Below, piece after piece: positions 53,515 through 63,068 of a DNA stretch of 64,000 bases. Under the pieces are notes generated by a model, which was given only the letters and a program-made list of their open reading frames with translations, was not told where the DNA came from and ran no database searches. The number at the start of each line of letters is the position of its first letter. Within the stretch, counting starts at the first letter, position 1. This stretch comes from G963677445 sp963677445 (lineage in GTDB: Bacteria > Bacteroidota > Ignavibacteria > Ignavibacteriales > Melioribacteraceae): positions 32,925 to 96,924 of the forward strand of contig CAXXGF010000064.1 of assembly GCA_963677445.2 (NCBI GenBank). Reading direction: 5' to 3'. The position numbers and the translations under genes were made by a program.

Positions 53515-55896
53515 ATGAAAAAATTGATTTTCATCTCGATTACTTTAATCCTGACAAACATTTTATATTCACAATATACCGGTTGGACGCAATATACCTG
53601 GGGTGATTCTGTAAGAGCGATTGTTGCTGACGATGAACAATTATGGATCGGCACCAATGCGGGGCTGGTAAAAATTGATTTGCAAACTGAAGAGCTTACA
53701 TTCTGGAACAGCGCTAACTCGGGGCTTCCGTATAACTCAATTAAGGAAATGAGTTTATCGGAAGATGGTATTCTCTGGTGTTCAATGATTTTTAATGGCA
53801 TTGCAAAATACGATGGAAATTCATGGAGTCATTATACTGAATCAGAAACAGGTCAGCCGTTGAATCAAATAAGTTGTCTGGCAACTCAACCGGGTGGAAA
53901 GTTGTGGTTTGGAACATACAATTATGGTATGATCTCATTTGATGGAACTGAATGGATAAATTACGCTTCAAATTTGCCCGAAAATTATATTGAAACAATC
54001 GCTATTGATTCAGAAGGTAAAAAGTGGATAGGCACTAATACCCAGGGGATAGCTGTTTATGATGATTTTACCTGGACTTATTATACCAACTCAAATTCGG
54101 GATTACCCCATTCATCAATAAATGTAATAGCTATTGATCAGGAAGATAATAAATGGATAGCCAACGCTGAGGGCATCACAAAATATGATAATATTGATTG
54201 GACAACCTGGAATGTCGATAATTCTAATCTTCCTCATGATAATATTATCGCAATTGATTTCAAACAAGATCAGCACGTCTGGGTTAATACAATTATTGGT
54301 CCCGCTGAATTTGATGGTGCAGATTGGACAGCATACTATCCTGATAGTATTGCATATTATAGATTACCAACAGTGGCCGTCGATAAAAATAATAACGTTT
54401 GGATCGGCTCTGAATTTGAAGGGATCGCAAAATATAATGGCAATGAATGGAGTTATATTCATACATCCAATTCAGGATTATCCCGCTATGCTGTAAATGA
54501 GATGGCAAAAGATAAAAATGGAACAATGTGGTTTGGAACAATGAATGATCTAATAAGTTTTGATGGTTCCGGCTGGAGTAAATATACATATCTTAATACA
54601 GGAGTCCCAATTGTCAATTTAATGGATTTAGCCGTTGGCGATGATAACTCAGTCTGGATGTGCGCTCAACTTTATGGAGTCATCTCTTTTGATGGCGATA
54701 GCTGGGAACTGTTTGATAACACTAATTCCGGACTCACAACAAACTATACATCAGTTGTTTCAATTGACACCGAAGGTAAAAAATGGATTGGTACTTTGAT
54801 GGATGGAGTATTTATATATAATGACAATTCCTGGGTCCATTATAATACCTCTAATTCAGATATCCCGTCAAACGGTATATTGGCAATTGAATTTGATTTG
54901 GAAAATAATGCGTGGATCGGTACAAGTAACGGCGTAGCAAAATTTGACGGAAGCTCATGGACAATTTTTGATAAAACCAACTCCGGTATACCCGATAACA
55001 AGATCAACGAGATTGATTTCGAGCGCCAAAATATTTGGTTTGCCACTGATGGAGGTTTGGCTAAATATAATGGAACAGACTGGTCTGTTTATGACACTTT
55101 GAATTCGGGATTAACTGATAATCGACTGCTTGAAGTGGAAACTACTCCAACTGGCTCTGTTTTAACCGGCGGAGTTTTCAGCGGATTTATTGCAAAGGAT
55201 GAAAACCAATGGCGTGTTTTTAATAATCAAAATTCCGGATTAAATGGGAATAGTATTCTTGATATTTATCTTGATGAAAATGATAAAATTTGGATAAGTA
55301 CATATGCCGGCATTGCAATTTTAAGCGAAGCAAGTTTTCTTCCTGTTGAACTCACCAATTTCGAGGTAATTGTTTCAGATCAATCTGTTCATCTTATATG
55401 GACAACGGCCACTGAAACCAACAATGCAGGATTCCAGGTTGAAAGATCATATGATGCTGAAAATTTTGAACAAATCGGCTTTGTTGAAGGAAACGGTTCT
55501 TCAATCTGGAGCCACACATACAATTTTTATGATTATTCAGCAAAGGGAAACATAAACTATTACAGATTGAAGCAGATTGATTATGATGGTAAATACAATT
55601 ATTCCGGGGTGGAAACGGTAGATCTAACTCCAGCCAGTTTTGAATTATTACAGAATTATCCAAACCCATTTAATCCAACAACGACAATATGGTTTAATCT
55701 TCCCATCGAATCAAAAACAAGACTTACTATTTCTAACATCCTCGGGGAGATTGTAATGGTGCCGCTAAACAAGGTATTGGAAGCGGGAAAGTATAAATTT
55801 GATCTTAATGCTTCCGGACTATCGACAGGAGTATATTTTTATACTCTCGAAACAAACAGTTTTAATCAGACCAAAAAAATGATTCTTATCAAATAG
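53515..55896 (+). CDS. Secreted beta-propeller protein with T9SS sorting domain
   Basis: I start at ATG 53515 (793 residues) because AAAGGAGG lies six bases upstream and a signal peptide follows (KKLIFISITLILTNILYS). The next 590 residues consist of about 14 Reg_prop-type repeats of 40-45 residues with the pattern W-x-x-Y-x-x-x-NSGLP, then I-x-x-I-x-x-D-x-x-G-x-x-WIGT. Fourteen blades would make two seven-bladed propellers, as in hybrid sensor proteins, but here there is no membrane anchor or kinase. A fibronectin-like domain (LPVELTNFEVIVSDQS) and the C-terminal type IX sorting domain (NYPNPFNPTTT, STGVYFYTLE, KKMILIK) follow. Probably an exported, surface-bound recognition protein. Confidence 0.9.
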   Translation: MKKLIFISITLILTNILYSQYTGWTQYTWGDSVRAIVADDEQLWIGTNAGLVKIDLQTEELTFWNSANSGLPYNSIKEMSLSEDGILWCSMIFNGIAKYDGNSWSHYTESETGQPLNQISCLATQPGGKLWFGTYNYGMISFDGTEWINYASNLPENYIETIAIDSEGKKWIGTNTQGIAVYDDFTWTYYTNSNSGLPHSSINVIAIDQEDNKWIANAEGITKYDNIDWTTWNVDNSNLPHDNIIAIDFKQDQHVWVNTIIGPAEFDGADWTAYYPDSIAYYRLPTVAVDKNNNVWIGSEFEGIAKYNGNEWSYIHTSNSGLSRYAVNEMAKDKNGTMWFGTMNDLISFDGSGWSKYTYLNTGVPIVNLMDLAVGDDNSVWMCAQLYGVISFDGDSWELFDNTNSGLTTNYTSVVSIDTEGKKWIGTLMDGVFIYNDNSWVHYNTSNSDIPSNGILAIEFDLENNAWIGTSNGVAKFDGSSWTIFDKTNSGIPDNKINEIDFERQNIWFATDGGLAKYNGTDWSVYDTLNSGLTDNRLLEVETTPTGSVLTGGVFSGFIAKDENQWRVFNNQNSGLNGNSILDIYLDENDKIWISTYAGIAILSEASFLPVELTNFEVIVSDQSVHLIWTTATETNNAGFQVERSYDAENFEQIGFVEGNGSSIWSHTYNFYDYSAKGNINYYRLKQIDYDGKYNYSGVETVDLTPASFELLQNYPNPFNPTTTIWFNLPIESKTRLTISNILGEIVMVPLNKVLEAGKYKFDLNASGLSTGVYFYTLETNSFNQTKKMILIK

Positions 55897-55915
55897 TATT
55901 ATATATAATTGTTTT

Positions 55916-55955
55916 AAAAGCCAGAGTTCGTATATTCAGCTCTGGCTTCTTTGTA
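55916..55955 (+). terminator. Terminator after the propeller gene
   Basis: AAGCCAGAG and CTCTGGCTT form a 9-bp stem with a 13-base loop, followed by CTTTG. It lies 21 bases after the stop. Confidence 0.7.
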
Positions 55956-56393
55956 CGTATTGTTTCTGGCTTTTTTCAGACAATGTTAAATAATAAATTC
56001 CCTTACCATTACTTTTGTTCAAAAAATTGAATAGATTTACGTTTTCTTTTTATTATATAGGTTTGTTGTTAAATATAACTAGTGCCAAATAAATGTTTCA
56101 TTTCCAATTTGAATTGAAAGAAATTAATATTTACAGAATTCTTCATTGTTGATTTTAATCACAGTAATTCGGCAGGCTAAGCCCGCGGAAAACTTTATTT
56201 TCCCAAAAACAGAATTACTTTTGTTTTGGAGTTAAAATCCCGCAAATTCACAATACTTGAAAATATTATTGGTTAATAATTGGTAATATTCTTCGCTTTG
56301 TTTGCGGCACGGTTGGATTACGATTACTACCTTTACAGTTTTATTCCGGACAAAATGGATAAGCCTTATCTTATTAAGAAATTATTGTTATAT
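55956..56393. other. Gene-free A+T-rich stretch beside the IS1634-type element
   Basis: No gene or known repeat is recognised. The words near 56170 (GGCAGGCTAAGCCCGCGG) look palindromic but weak. Confidence 0.4.
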
Positions 56394-56410
56394 TTAGTAA
56401 CCGAAACTCC

Positions 56411-57946
56411 TCACAATTTAGGCACAGCATCAAACAGCTTCAAGAGAATATTTTGTTTTTTAGTTCTCTCATTAAACATAATTTCCCCATTATCATACCT
56501 GATAGCTTTAAGTTTTGACAATTCAAGTATTACTCTCTCAAAACTAAAATCCTCGTTCATCTTAGCATCTTTAAGAATTTTCAATATCCGCATTCTTAAC
56601 AATAGTGATATTAACCCAATTAACATCAATCCCTTCAAAGCTTCATTACTATGAACATAAGGTGTTGTTATTCCAAGATCGTTTTTCAATATATCGAAAC
56701 TCATCTCTATTAGTTGTTTGCTTTTGTACAGAGAAAGGCACTCCAATCCATCAAAGTTTCCATTATAAGCAAGATAGAATATTCCTTGTTTTTTTATCCG
56801 CTCTTCCACAAGAGACTCATTTATCCTTACTTTGACTTTATCTTCCTGGGTTGTCACATTAAAATATATTCTCAAATTTCCTGCCTGCTCACTGACTGTA
56901 GTTTCAAATTTTTCATCAACTAGAATCTTTTCAATCCGGGATTTTATTCTCAGAAGCCTCTTATAGAAAGTATCCTTTTCCTTCTCGGCTCTTTTAGCGT
57001 TATAATATGCATATCCTTTTAACGCCTTTCCCCCTGTGTTGATTATGACTTCCTTTATAAATATCACTTCATCTTCAAACAGGACTCCATTTGCTATTTT
57101 CCCAATTTCTCCGGCAATATCATTTGTCAGTTCTTTTATGGCCTTGTATCGTTCTGGCACAGCGATAATAAACTGTGACTCCGATCCGCAGAGTTCTAAA
57201 AGGTTTGGGTTTGAGTAAAACCCTCTGTCTAAAATAAGTGAGATTTCTTCAAATTTATTTTTTTTCAGCCTTTTTAAGGTATTGCATAATGTGCTGACAT
57301 CCCGAAGGCTTCCTGGATATAATTCATAAGCTATTGGTATTCCATCATCTTTGTCTACGATTGCTGAAAAGTTGACTTGGGGAAGGTCTTTGACATCCCT
57401 GCAATATCCCCATTCCAGCAAGCTTATCAGTTCACTATATGATGAAATCGATGTCAGATCATAATATAGAGTTCTTTTGCTCTTCAATAATTTTATCAGA
57501 TGAGCTGAGAGTTTTTCACCTAACTTGCTTTTTCCTATATCTGAAAGCAATCGGCTTATTGTCTGGCTACTAAGAGCTAATTTCCCATACTCATTATTAA
57601 GGTAACTTGATTCATACCAGATTTGTGTATCACTGAGAGATAAAGAAGAGAGTGTTTTACAAACAGATAGAACGATAATTTGTCTGGCTCTGGACAGATC
57701 AAGTTCTGATTTCAAAAACTCTTCGATTTTATAACTATCGAGTATTTTTATCAGTGGCAACAATTCGCCATAGTTAAGAACATCTTTGGGCTTTTTTTCT
57801 CTAACCTTAATTGTTTTATCGCCGACTTTTTTTCCAAGATATTTACTGCGCTGTTTTGTATTCTTGGTTTTGGGATCATAATAGGGGGTGATTTCATATT
57901 CATATTCTATGCCGTTGATAATTTTAGTTCTTATGAAAGATTTCAT
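56411..57946 (-). CDS. IS1634 family transposase
   Basis: A 511-residue DDE transposase of the IS1634 group. Hallmarks are an N-terminal Y-Y-D-P-K-T-K-x-x-x-x-R-x-K-Y-L-G-K segment, the first catalytic Asp in TLYYDLTSIS, the second in LILDRGFYSN, and the Glu in KQLIEMSFDILKNDLG. A long basic insert (about 270-370) lies between the second and third residues, as usual for this family. The stop lies directly beside the left terminal repeat. A 22-bp palindrome precedes the start. Confidence 0.9.
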   Translation of the reverse strand: MKSFIRTKIINGIEYEYEITPYYDPKTKNTKQRSKYLGKKVGDKTIKVREKKPKDVLNYGELLPLIKILDSYKIEEFLKSELDLSRARQIIVLSVCKTLSSLSLSDTQIWYESSYLNNEYGKLALSSQTISRLLSDIGKSKLGEKLSAHLIKLLKSKRTLYYDLTSISSYSELISLLEWGYCRDVKDLPQVNFSAIVDKDDGIPIAYELYPGSLRDVSTLCNTLKRLKKNKFEEISLILDRGFYSNPNLLELCGSESQFIIAVPERYKAIKELTNDIAGEIGKIANGVLFEDEVIFIKEVIINTGGKALKGYAYYNAKRAEKEKDTFYKRLLRIKSRIEKILVDEKFETTVSEQAGNLRIYFNVTTQEDKVKVRINESLVEERIKKQGIFYLAYNGNFDGLECLSLYKSKQLIEMSFDILKNDLGITTPYVHSNEALKGLMLIGLISLLLRMRILKILKDAKMNEDFSFERVILELSKLKAIRYDNGEIMFNERTKKQNILLKLFDAVPKL

Positions 57947-57957
57947 GTTTCCTCAAG

Positions 57958-57979
57958 CTTGTGCCTATATAGGCACAAG
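57958..57979. promoter_or_regulatory. 22-bp perfect palindrome before the transposase gene
   Basis: CTTGTGCCTAT followed by its exact complement lies 11 bases upstream of the transposase start. It repeats the GTGCCTA word of the terminal repeats, so it could be a transposase binding site or operator, or a hairpin limiting translation. Confidence 0.6.
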
Positions 57980-58276
57980 ATACAAAAATATATTACTATT
58001 TTCAACTCTTTTGTTTACTATAAGTTATCTTTTCTTTGTTGCTTTGATGTGCCTATTTTTTGGGGAGTTTCGGTTACTAACTGATAATTATTTTGATTTA
58101 GGATTCCCCGCTTTGTTGCATTATGTTATTTGTTTCATTAAATCTGCTGCCGGTTCTAAAATCGAAGGCACGTGAGCGACTATCGAGGAAGTCCGAAATT
58201 ATGAAGCGGAAGAAAAAAGTTCGGAAAAAGATTCCGGGGAGCAGGATATTCGTCAAATAATTGTAACCATTTAAAA

Positions 58277-58305
58277 ACAAAAAATCCCGGTAAAATGCCG
58301 GGATT
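58277..58305 (-). terminator. Terminator after tRNA-Arg
   Basis: AATCCCGG and CCGGGATT form an 8-bp stem with a 7-base loop, followed on the minus strand by six T. It lies 2 bases beyond the tRNA 3' end. Confidence 0.85.
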
Positions 58306-58307
58306 AG

Positions 58308-58381
<74 letters not shown>

Positions 58382-58668
58382 ATTATTTGAACCTGTAAAT
58401 ATAATTTTTTTCAGAGAAAGTTGCAATTGTCAGCAGCATAGCTTTATAACGGACCGGCAGGGAAAAACAAAATCCGGCTGCCTGAGGAATAATTATATAT
58501 TTAAAATTTTTATGAAAGTTTCGACAAAACATTGGCATTTCGCGGAATTTCTTACAATTTCTGCCGGATTTTGAAAAAATATTAAATCTTTGCGCCATTG
58601 AGGGTATTTCAACTGAAAAAAAAAGCTGAGCAGCGGAATTTGACTTAATAATATTTTAATTGTTTGAA
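58382..58668. other. Spacer between tRNA-Arg and enolase
   Basis: No gene is seen. This holds the tRNA promoter on the minus strand and leads into the enolase promoter. Confidence 0.4.
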
Positions 58669-58700
58669 TTTGAATTTACTTTTCTAAATATCTACCTTTG
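58669..58700 (+). promoter_or_regulatory. Bacteroidetes-type promoter for enolase
   Basis: TTTG at 58669-58672 and TACCTTTG at 58693-58700 are separated by 20 bases. This fits the Bacteroidetes consensus TTTG-N19-21-TAnnTTTG. It lies 33 bases upstream of the enolase start codon, so transcription should start close to 58707. Confidence 0.6.
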
Positions 58701-58733
58701 AATGATGATTTTTAATAAATTTTGGAGAAAAAC

Positions 58734-60032
58734 ATGACTACTATTGAATCAATAGTCGCGCGCGAAATACTTGACTCACGCGGAAATCCCACAATTGAAG
58801 TTGAAGTTTTACTGGAATCAGGCGCGATCGGAAGAGCAGCGGTGCCGAGCGGCGCTTCAACAGGTGAACATGAAGCGGTTGAACTTCGTGATGGTGATGA
58901 CAAAAGATATCTTGGAAAAGGTGTTCTTAAAGCGGTTGAAAATGTAAATAATGAAATAGCCAATGAGCTTCTCAGCGTCATCGCCGACGCCAGCGACCAG
59001 GTATTTATAGATAACTTCCTGATAAGCCTTGACGGCACACCGAACAAAGCCCGCCTGGGCGCCAACGCTATGCTGGGTGTATCTCTTGCGTGCGCCAAAG
59101 CATCAGCCGAAACATTCGGAATGCCCCTCTATCGTTATATCGGCGGAACAAACGCTAAAATTCTCCCTGTTCCGATGATGAATATTCTGAATGGCGGAAG
59201 TCATGCTGACAACACTGTTGATTTTCAGGAGTTTATGGTAATGCCTCACGGAGCCGAAACATTCGCCGAAGCACTGAGAATGGGCGCCGAAACTTTCCAT
59301 AATCTGAAAAAAGTATTAAAAGCCAAGGGTCTGAATACAGCAGTTGGCGATGAAGGAGGTTTTGCTCCTAACCTCACATCAAATGAAGAGACACTTGAAG
59401 TTATCCTCGAAGCAATAGAAAAAGCAGGCTACAAACCTGGTGAAGAAATAAGCATCGCTCTTGATGTCGCGTCAAGCGAAATGTTCATTAAGGAAAAAGG
59501 TATTTACCGTTTCTTCAAATCAGACAAATCAGAAAAAACTTCTGACGAAATGATTAAAATCTACACTGACCTGGTAAATAAATATCCTATCGTTTCAATT
59601 GAAGACGGACTGGATGAGAATGACTGGGAAGGCTGGAAAAATCTTACAGACGCTATCGGCGATAAAGTTCAGCTCGTGGGTGATGATCTTTTTGTAACCA
59701 ATACCGACAGACTCGCGACCGGCATCGAAAAAGGAATAGCCAACTCAATCCTGATAAAAGTTAACCAGATAGGCACACTTACAGAAACTCTCGACGCGAT
59801 TGAAATGGCCAAGAGAGCAGGATATACTTCTGTTATCAGCCACCGCTCGGGTGAAACTGAAGACACAACTATCGCTGATATCGCTGTCGCTACCAACGCC
59901 GGCCAGATCAAAACCGGATCAGCCAGCAGAACAGACAGAATTGCCAAGTATAACCAGCTTCTCAGAATTGAAGAGGAACTTGAAACCGAAGCTGTTTACC
60001 CCGGATTGGGAATTGTAAATTATTCCGCGTAA
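58734..60032 (+). CDS. eno: Enolase
   Basis: The cytosolic glycolytic enzyme converting 2-phosphoglycerate to phosphoenolpyruvate. I start at ATG 58734 (432 residues, MTTIESIVAREILDSRGNPT) because GGAG lies eight bases upstream and the length then equals the family norm; a TTG twelve bases earlier is unlikely. Motifs in order are PSGASTGEHEAVELRDGD, PVPMMNILNGGSHADN, the metal ligands in ALDVASSEM and SIEDGLDENDW, the signature LIKVNQIGTLTET with the catalytic Lys, and SHRSGETEDTTIADIAVA. All are intact. Preceded by a clear promoter and followed by a strong terminator, so it is monocistronic. Confidence 0.98.
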   Translation: MTTIESIVAREILDSRGNPTIEVEVLLESGAIGRAAVPSGASTGEHEAVELRDGDDKRYLGKGVLKAVENVNNEIANELLSVIADASDQVFIDNFLISLDGTPNKARLGANAMLGVSLACAKASAETFGMPLYRYIGGTNAKILPVPMMNILNGGSHADNTVDFQEFMVMPHGAETFAEALRMGAETFHNLKKVLKAKGLNTAVGDEGGFAPNLTSNEETLEVILEAIEKAGYKPGEEISIALDVASSEMFIKEKGIYRFFKSDKSEKTSDEMIKIYTDLVNKYPIVSIEDGLDENDWEGWKNLTDAIGDKVQLVGDDLFVTNTDRLATGIEKGIANSILIKVNQIGTLTETLDAIEMAKRAGYTSVISHRSGETEDTTIADIAVATNAGQIKTGSASRTDRIAKYNQLLRIEEELETEAVYPGLGIVNYSA

Positions 60033-60096
60033 TTCCCTCTTTTAGGGTTTTTTAATACCTCGCCCTTTTATATCTTTACTATGCGCTATATTTTTT

Positions 60097-60127
60097 AAAC
60101 GCCTGCTTTCCGGCAGGCGTTTATTCC
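60097..60127 (+). terminator. Terminator after enolase
   Basis: AAACGCCTGC and GCAGGCGTTT form a 10-bp stem with a 6-base loop, followed by ATTCCC. It is preceded by a run of T. Confidence 0.85.
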
Positions 60128-60157
60128 CTTTTTAAATTATGGATACGAGGTGTTATT

Positions 60158-61540
60158 ATGAAGGAAAATAATCTCGAGCGGGTAAATCAGCTCATAAAAG
60201 AATATGAAATTGAAGTTATAGACATTAAAGCCATCGACCTTACAGGAAGGCTGCATCATATTTCACTGCCGGTTTTTGAAGGTATAATGGAAAAACTAAT
60301 GGAAGACGGAGTCGGGTTTGACGGCTCAAGTTACGGATTCCGCAAGGTTGAAAACAGTGACATGATTCTTGTCCCTGATCTTGAAACAGGACTTATTGAT
60401 CCTTTCCGTGAAGCCCCCACACTCAGCTTTTATTCACACATTCTTCTGACAGATGACCCAAGGTCGCCATTTAACCAGGACGCGCGGCTGATTGCCAAAA
60501 AAGCTGAGAAAATTCTCAAAGAAACCACAGGCGCCGATAAATCGATGTGGGGACCCGAATTTGAGTTTTATATTTTCTCAAAAGTTGAATATGACACCCG
60601 TACCGCGACCTCCTATTACAAGGTTGAACATGAAGAGGAGTTCTATAAAAAAGCATACCACGCCGCCAATCCTTTTGATATTTATGATGATTTCCGTGAT
60701 GAAGCCTGCGCGCTGCTCGATCAGAACGGGATAAAAGTAAAATATCATCATCATGAAGTCGGGGAAAGGGGCCAGCAGGAAATAGAAACCTATTTTTCCG
60801 ATCTTCTTTCAACAGCGGATAATATTGTTACTGCAAAATATCTTCTTTTTAACCTGGCCTGGGAACATGATCTTTCTTTAACTTTTATGCCTAAGCCGAT
60901 GTACCAGCAGGCGGGCAACGGAATGCACCTCCATATGTTCCTCACAAAGGAGGGTCAGAACGCCTTTTTCAAATCGGGTGAATACCTGAATATGAATGAG
61001 CTTGGCCGCTTTTTTATAGGCGGCATACTCAAACATGGCGCGGCGCTTTCGGCATTTACCAATCCCAGCACTAACTCATATAAACGGCTTGTGCCTGGTT
61101 TTGAAGCTCCTGTCGCGCTTGTTTATGGCGGCGGAAACAGGGCCTCGGCTATCAGGATACCACGTTATGTTAAAAATCCCGCCGAAACCCGCTTTGAGTA
61201 CCGCCCCTCCGACGCCACAGCTAATCCTTATCTGTGCTTAAGCGCTCTGCTGCTCGCCGGTATTGATGGTGTGCTGAATAAAATTGATCCGGTTAAGGAA
61301 GGTTTTGGTCCTTATGATAAAAATATTCAGGAGATGGCTGAAGATCAGAGTGTCAGGTTCCTCCCCCGCAACCTGCAGGAAGCTATCGACGCGCTTGAAA
61401 AAGATAATGAATTCCTTAAACGTGAAGGCATTTTCAGCGATGAGCTTATCGATCAGTGGATAAGTATCAAACAGGAAGAGATCAAAGCGATTGGCACAAT
61501 GCCCCACCCCTTTGAGTATAAAATGTATTATAATTTATAA
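60158..61540 (+). CDS. glnA: Glutamine synthetase, type I
   Basis: A 460-residue enzyme that makes glutamine from glutamate, ammonia and ATP. Motifs include GVGFDGSSYGFRKVENSDM near the N-terminus, GPEFEFYIF (metal-binding Glu), HHEVGERGQQEIE, AGNGMHLHMFL, NPSTNSYKRLVPGFEAPVAL and FEYRPSDATANPYL. The NLYDLP-type adenylylation loop near the C-terminus is not present (the end is MPHPFEYKMYY), so regulation by adenylylation is unlikely, as in the GSI-alpha and archaeal forms. GAGGTG lies seven bases before the ATG. No PII gene is nearby. Confidence 0.96.
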   Translation: MKENNLERVNQLIKEYEIEVIDIKAIDLTGRLHHISLPVFEGIMEKLMEDGVGFDGSSYGFRKVENSDMILVPDLETGLIDPFREAPTLSFYSHILLTDDPRSPFNQDARLIAKKAEKILKETTGADKSMWGPEFEFYIFSKVEYDTRTATSYYKVEHEEEFYKKAYHAANPFDIYDDFRDEACALLDQNGIKVKYHHHEVGERGQQEIETYFSDLLSTADNIVTAKYLLFNLAWEHDLSLTFMPKPMYQQAGNGMHLHMFLTKEGQNAFFKSGEYLNMNELGRFFIGGILKHGAALSAFTNPSTNSYKRLVPGFEAPVALVYGGGNRASAIRIPRYVKNPAETRFEYRPSDATANPYLCLSALLLAGIDGVLNKIDPVKEGFGPYDKNIQEMAEDQSVRFLPRNLQEAIDALEKDNEFLKREGIFSDELIDQWISIKQEEIKAIGTMPHPFEYKMYYNL

Positions 61541-61547
61541 AATTTTT

Positions 61548-61573
61548 AGGGGGAGCTGGTCAGCTCTCCCTTA
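61548..61573. terminator. Hairpin between glnA and parE
   Basis: An imperfect repeat of GGGGGAGCTG against CAGCTCTCCC lies between the convergent genes. The T-tract is short. Confidence 0.5.
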
Positions 61574-61864
61574 TCTTATATGCCTTCTAAAATCCATTGA
61601 ATCATGAAGTATTCTTATTATTTCAATCCCCGCTGAAACCTTTTTACAAAAAATCTGATGTTTTCCGCAATGAAAACTTGAGGGAGAGCCTGAAAATTCA
61701 AATCGGCTTTTACCAGGTTCAGGATTTTCGCATAACATGTTGAAACAATTATCCAGGGAGAGAAGATATTTTTTGGCTTGTATTTTCCCCCATTTCTGAT
61801 AAGTATAGGACCATATATTGTCAAGATCCTTATCTGCTGATTTCGTAAGTTTATATTTATTCAT
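61571..61864 (-). CDS. ParE-like toxin
   Basis: A 97-residue ParE/RelE-superfamily toxin: LTKSADKDLDNIWSYTYQKW, KYLLSLDNCFNML, PGKSRFEFS, and the end GIEIIRILHDSMDFRRHI. The closing I-x-I-I-R-I-L-H-x-x-M-D-x-x-x-H is diagnostic. ParE toxins mostly poison DNA gyrase. It overlaps the antitoxin gene by eight bases (61857-61864) and is translated after it. It looks intact. Confidence 0.9.
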   Translation of the reverse strand: MNKYKLTKSADKDLDNIWSYTYQKWGKIQAKKYLLSLDNCFNMLCENPEPGKSRFEFSGSPSSFHCGKHQIFCKKVSAGIEIIRILHDSMDFRRHIR

Positions 61865-62111
61865 CCCTGATCAGGTTTTGTTCATTCGCTTCAATGATAT
61901 CCTGAACTGTCCGTTTACTAAACTCACCTGCGTTGGCTTCTTCCATTCCTCTGGAAACCTCTTTATTCAATTTTACATATTTTACCAGGTCTCTTTCTGA
62001 TGCAGATAGTATTGCTTCACGAATAAATTCATCTGAGTTATTATAAAGGCCTGAAGCTATTTTTGATTTTATAATTTCTTCCAGCTCCGGGGATATAGTA
62101 ATTTCCATCAT
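61857..62111 (-). CDS. ParD-like antitoxin
   Basis: An 84-residue ribbon-helix-helix antitoxin: EITISPELEEIIKSKIASGL is the DNA-binding start, and YNNSDEFIREAILSASER the dimer helices. The C-terminal part (GEFSKRTVQDIIEANEQN) is the toxin-binding tail. It overlaps parE and very probably represses the operon. AGAGAAAATG precedes the start. Confidence 0.9.
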   Translation of the reverse strand: MMEITISPELEEIIKSKIASGLYNNSDEFIREAILSASERDLVKYVKLNKEVSRGMEEANAGEFSKRTVQDIIEANEQNLIRDE

Positions 62112-62629
62112 TTTCTCTTTTCTGATTACAAATATGATTTTTTAATATCGCTTAAAAATGAAATAATTGCAAATTAATTGTTGTTTCATGGAATTGAAGT
62201 TTTCAGTGAAATGCTTTGAAAAAGGCTCTCCTTTTAACGCTCTGTTCATTTGGTTTTTTTAATCCCGAAAGAATGAAATGATTATAGAAGATTGGGCAAA
62301 TGAACCATACAACAACCCTGGAAGGGTGATATATTTACTATTGATTGTATTTCGCCTGACCGGTTTTTATCTCACCCATTCAGGATTGGATAATATGGTT
62401 GATTATTTCAATTCCCATAATCCTGTTATCCCTTCAGGATTTATATACTAAGTCTATTTCGGAATTATTATCATTCTTTCGATTACGGGTAATGTTCACT
62501 CCCGGCGGGATGTTCTATGAATGTGAGTGCAATTCTCATATTCTGCCATAAAGTGCAAAAAATTCATTAGTGGGGCGCCAAATTCAAATTAGCTGAAATA
62601 GTCAATTGCGTTGGTTTATTACTACTGCT
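62112..62629. other. Gene-free region with degenerate repeats
   Basis: No gene is supported. 62222-62264 resembles 34160-34200 (shared words CTCCTTTTAACGCTCTGTTC and CGTTCATTTG-like). 62311-62470 has short palindromes such as ACCCTGGAAGGGT and ATCCCTTCAGGAT, as in the 33.6-kb cluster. Confidence 0.5.
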
Positions 62630-62860
62630 TAAATATGGTTTGTCGGTATAGTTGTCGGTGTAAATGACGGTGTAATTGTCGGAGTGCTTAAGGAACTGAT
62701 TGAACCAACTACACATAATCTTAAAATACTCATTAAAGTGATTATTTCAAATGAAGGGCAAAATTTACCTGAATATCACAAATCAATAAACCTGGGAAGT
62801 AAGCGAACTATGGAACGCTATAGTGAAATAACCAGGGAAGAAGAAAAATACAAATACAAG
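62630..62860 (+). pseudogene. C-terminal remnant of an AlbA-2/RecG-like regulator
   Basis: In one frame the plus strand reads GLSV, a TAG stop, LSVNDGVIVGVLKELI, then a helical stretch, and finally SINLGSKRTMERYSEITRE. Tandem VNDGVN/GLNGGV motifs followed by a winged helix ending RT-x-ER are typical of the C-terminal end of AlbA-2-domain (ATP-binding, RecG-like) transcriptional regulators. Nothing of the N-terminal domain is present, so this is a fragment. It ends at a dispersed repeat. Confidence 0.5.
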
Positions 62861-62867
62861 GTAATAG

Positions 62868-62910
62868 ATTCAGAACTCCTGATCCCGGCTATAAAAAACA
62901 ATAACTTACA
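62868..62910 (+). repeat. Dispersed intergenic repeat, short copy
   Basis: TTCAGAACTCCTGATCCCGG with A-rich tail; the inverted partner is at 2018-2057. Confidence 0.6.
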
Positions 62911-62954
62911 TGGATTCATTCGCAAAATAAAATCACGGGATAGAAGTCTGGAAG

Positions 62955-63068
62955 AAAGTCCCGCCAGGGATTCTCCGCGGCGAACAGGCGGACAGTATTC
63001 CCCAGTAAATTGATGGTCAAATAAAATTTTGCCATTTTGCGTAGAATTCAACTCCTTACGGAGTAATC
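62955..63068 (+). repeat. Dispersed repeat copy C
   Basis: AGTCCCGCCAGGGATTCTCC, a GCGGCGAACAGGCGG section, then GGTCAAATAAAATTTTGCCA and ACTCCTTACGGAGT. It is the most complete copy of the family also found at 43955-44065 (inverted) and 45380-45475. Confidence 0.85.

Larger units (their letters stand above)
56394..58080 (-). mobile_element. IS1634-type insertion sequence, about 1.69 kb
   Basis: Terminal inverted repeats TTAGTAACCGAAACTCC at 56394-56410 and, inverted, 58064-58080 match in all 17 positions. TAGGCACA follows inside both ends (56420-56427 and, inverted, 58048-58055). The transposase gene lies between. I cannot identify a direct target duplication with confidence. The gene is intact. 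Confidence 0.85.
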
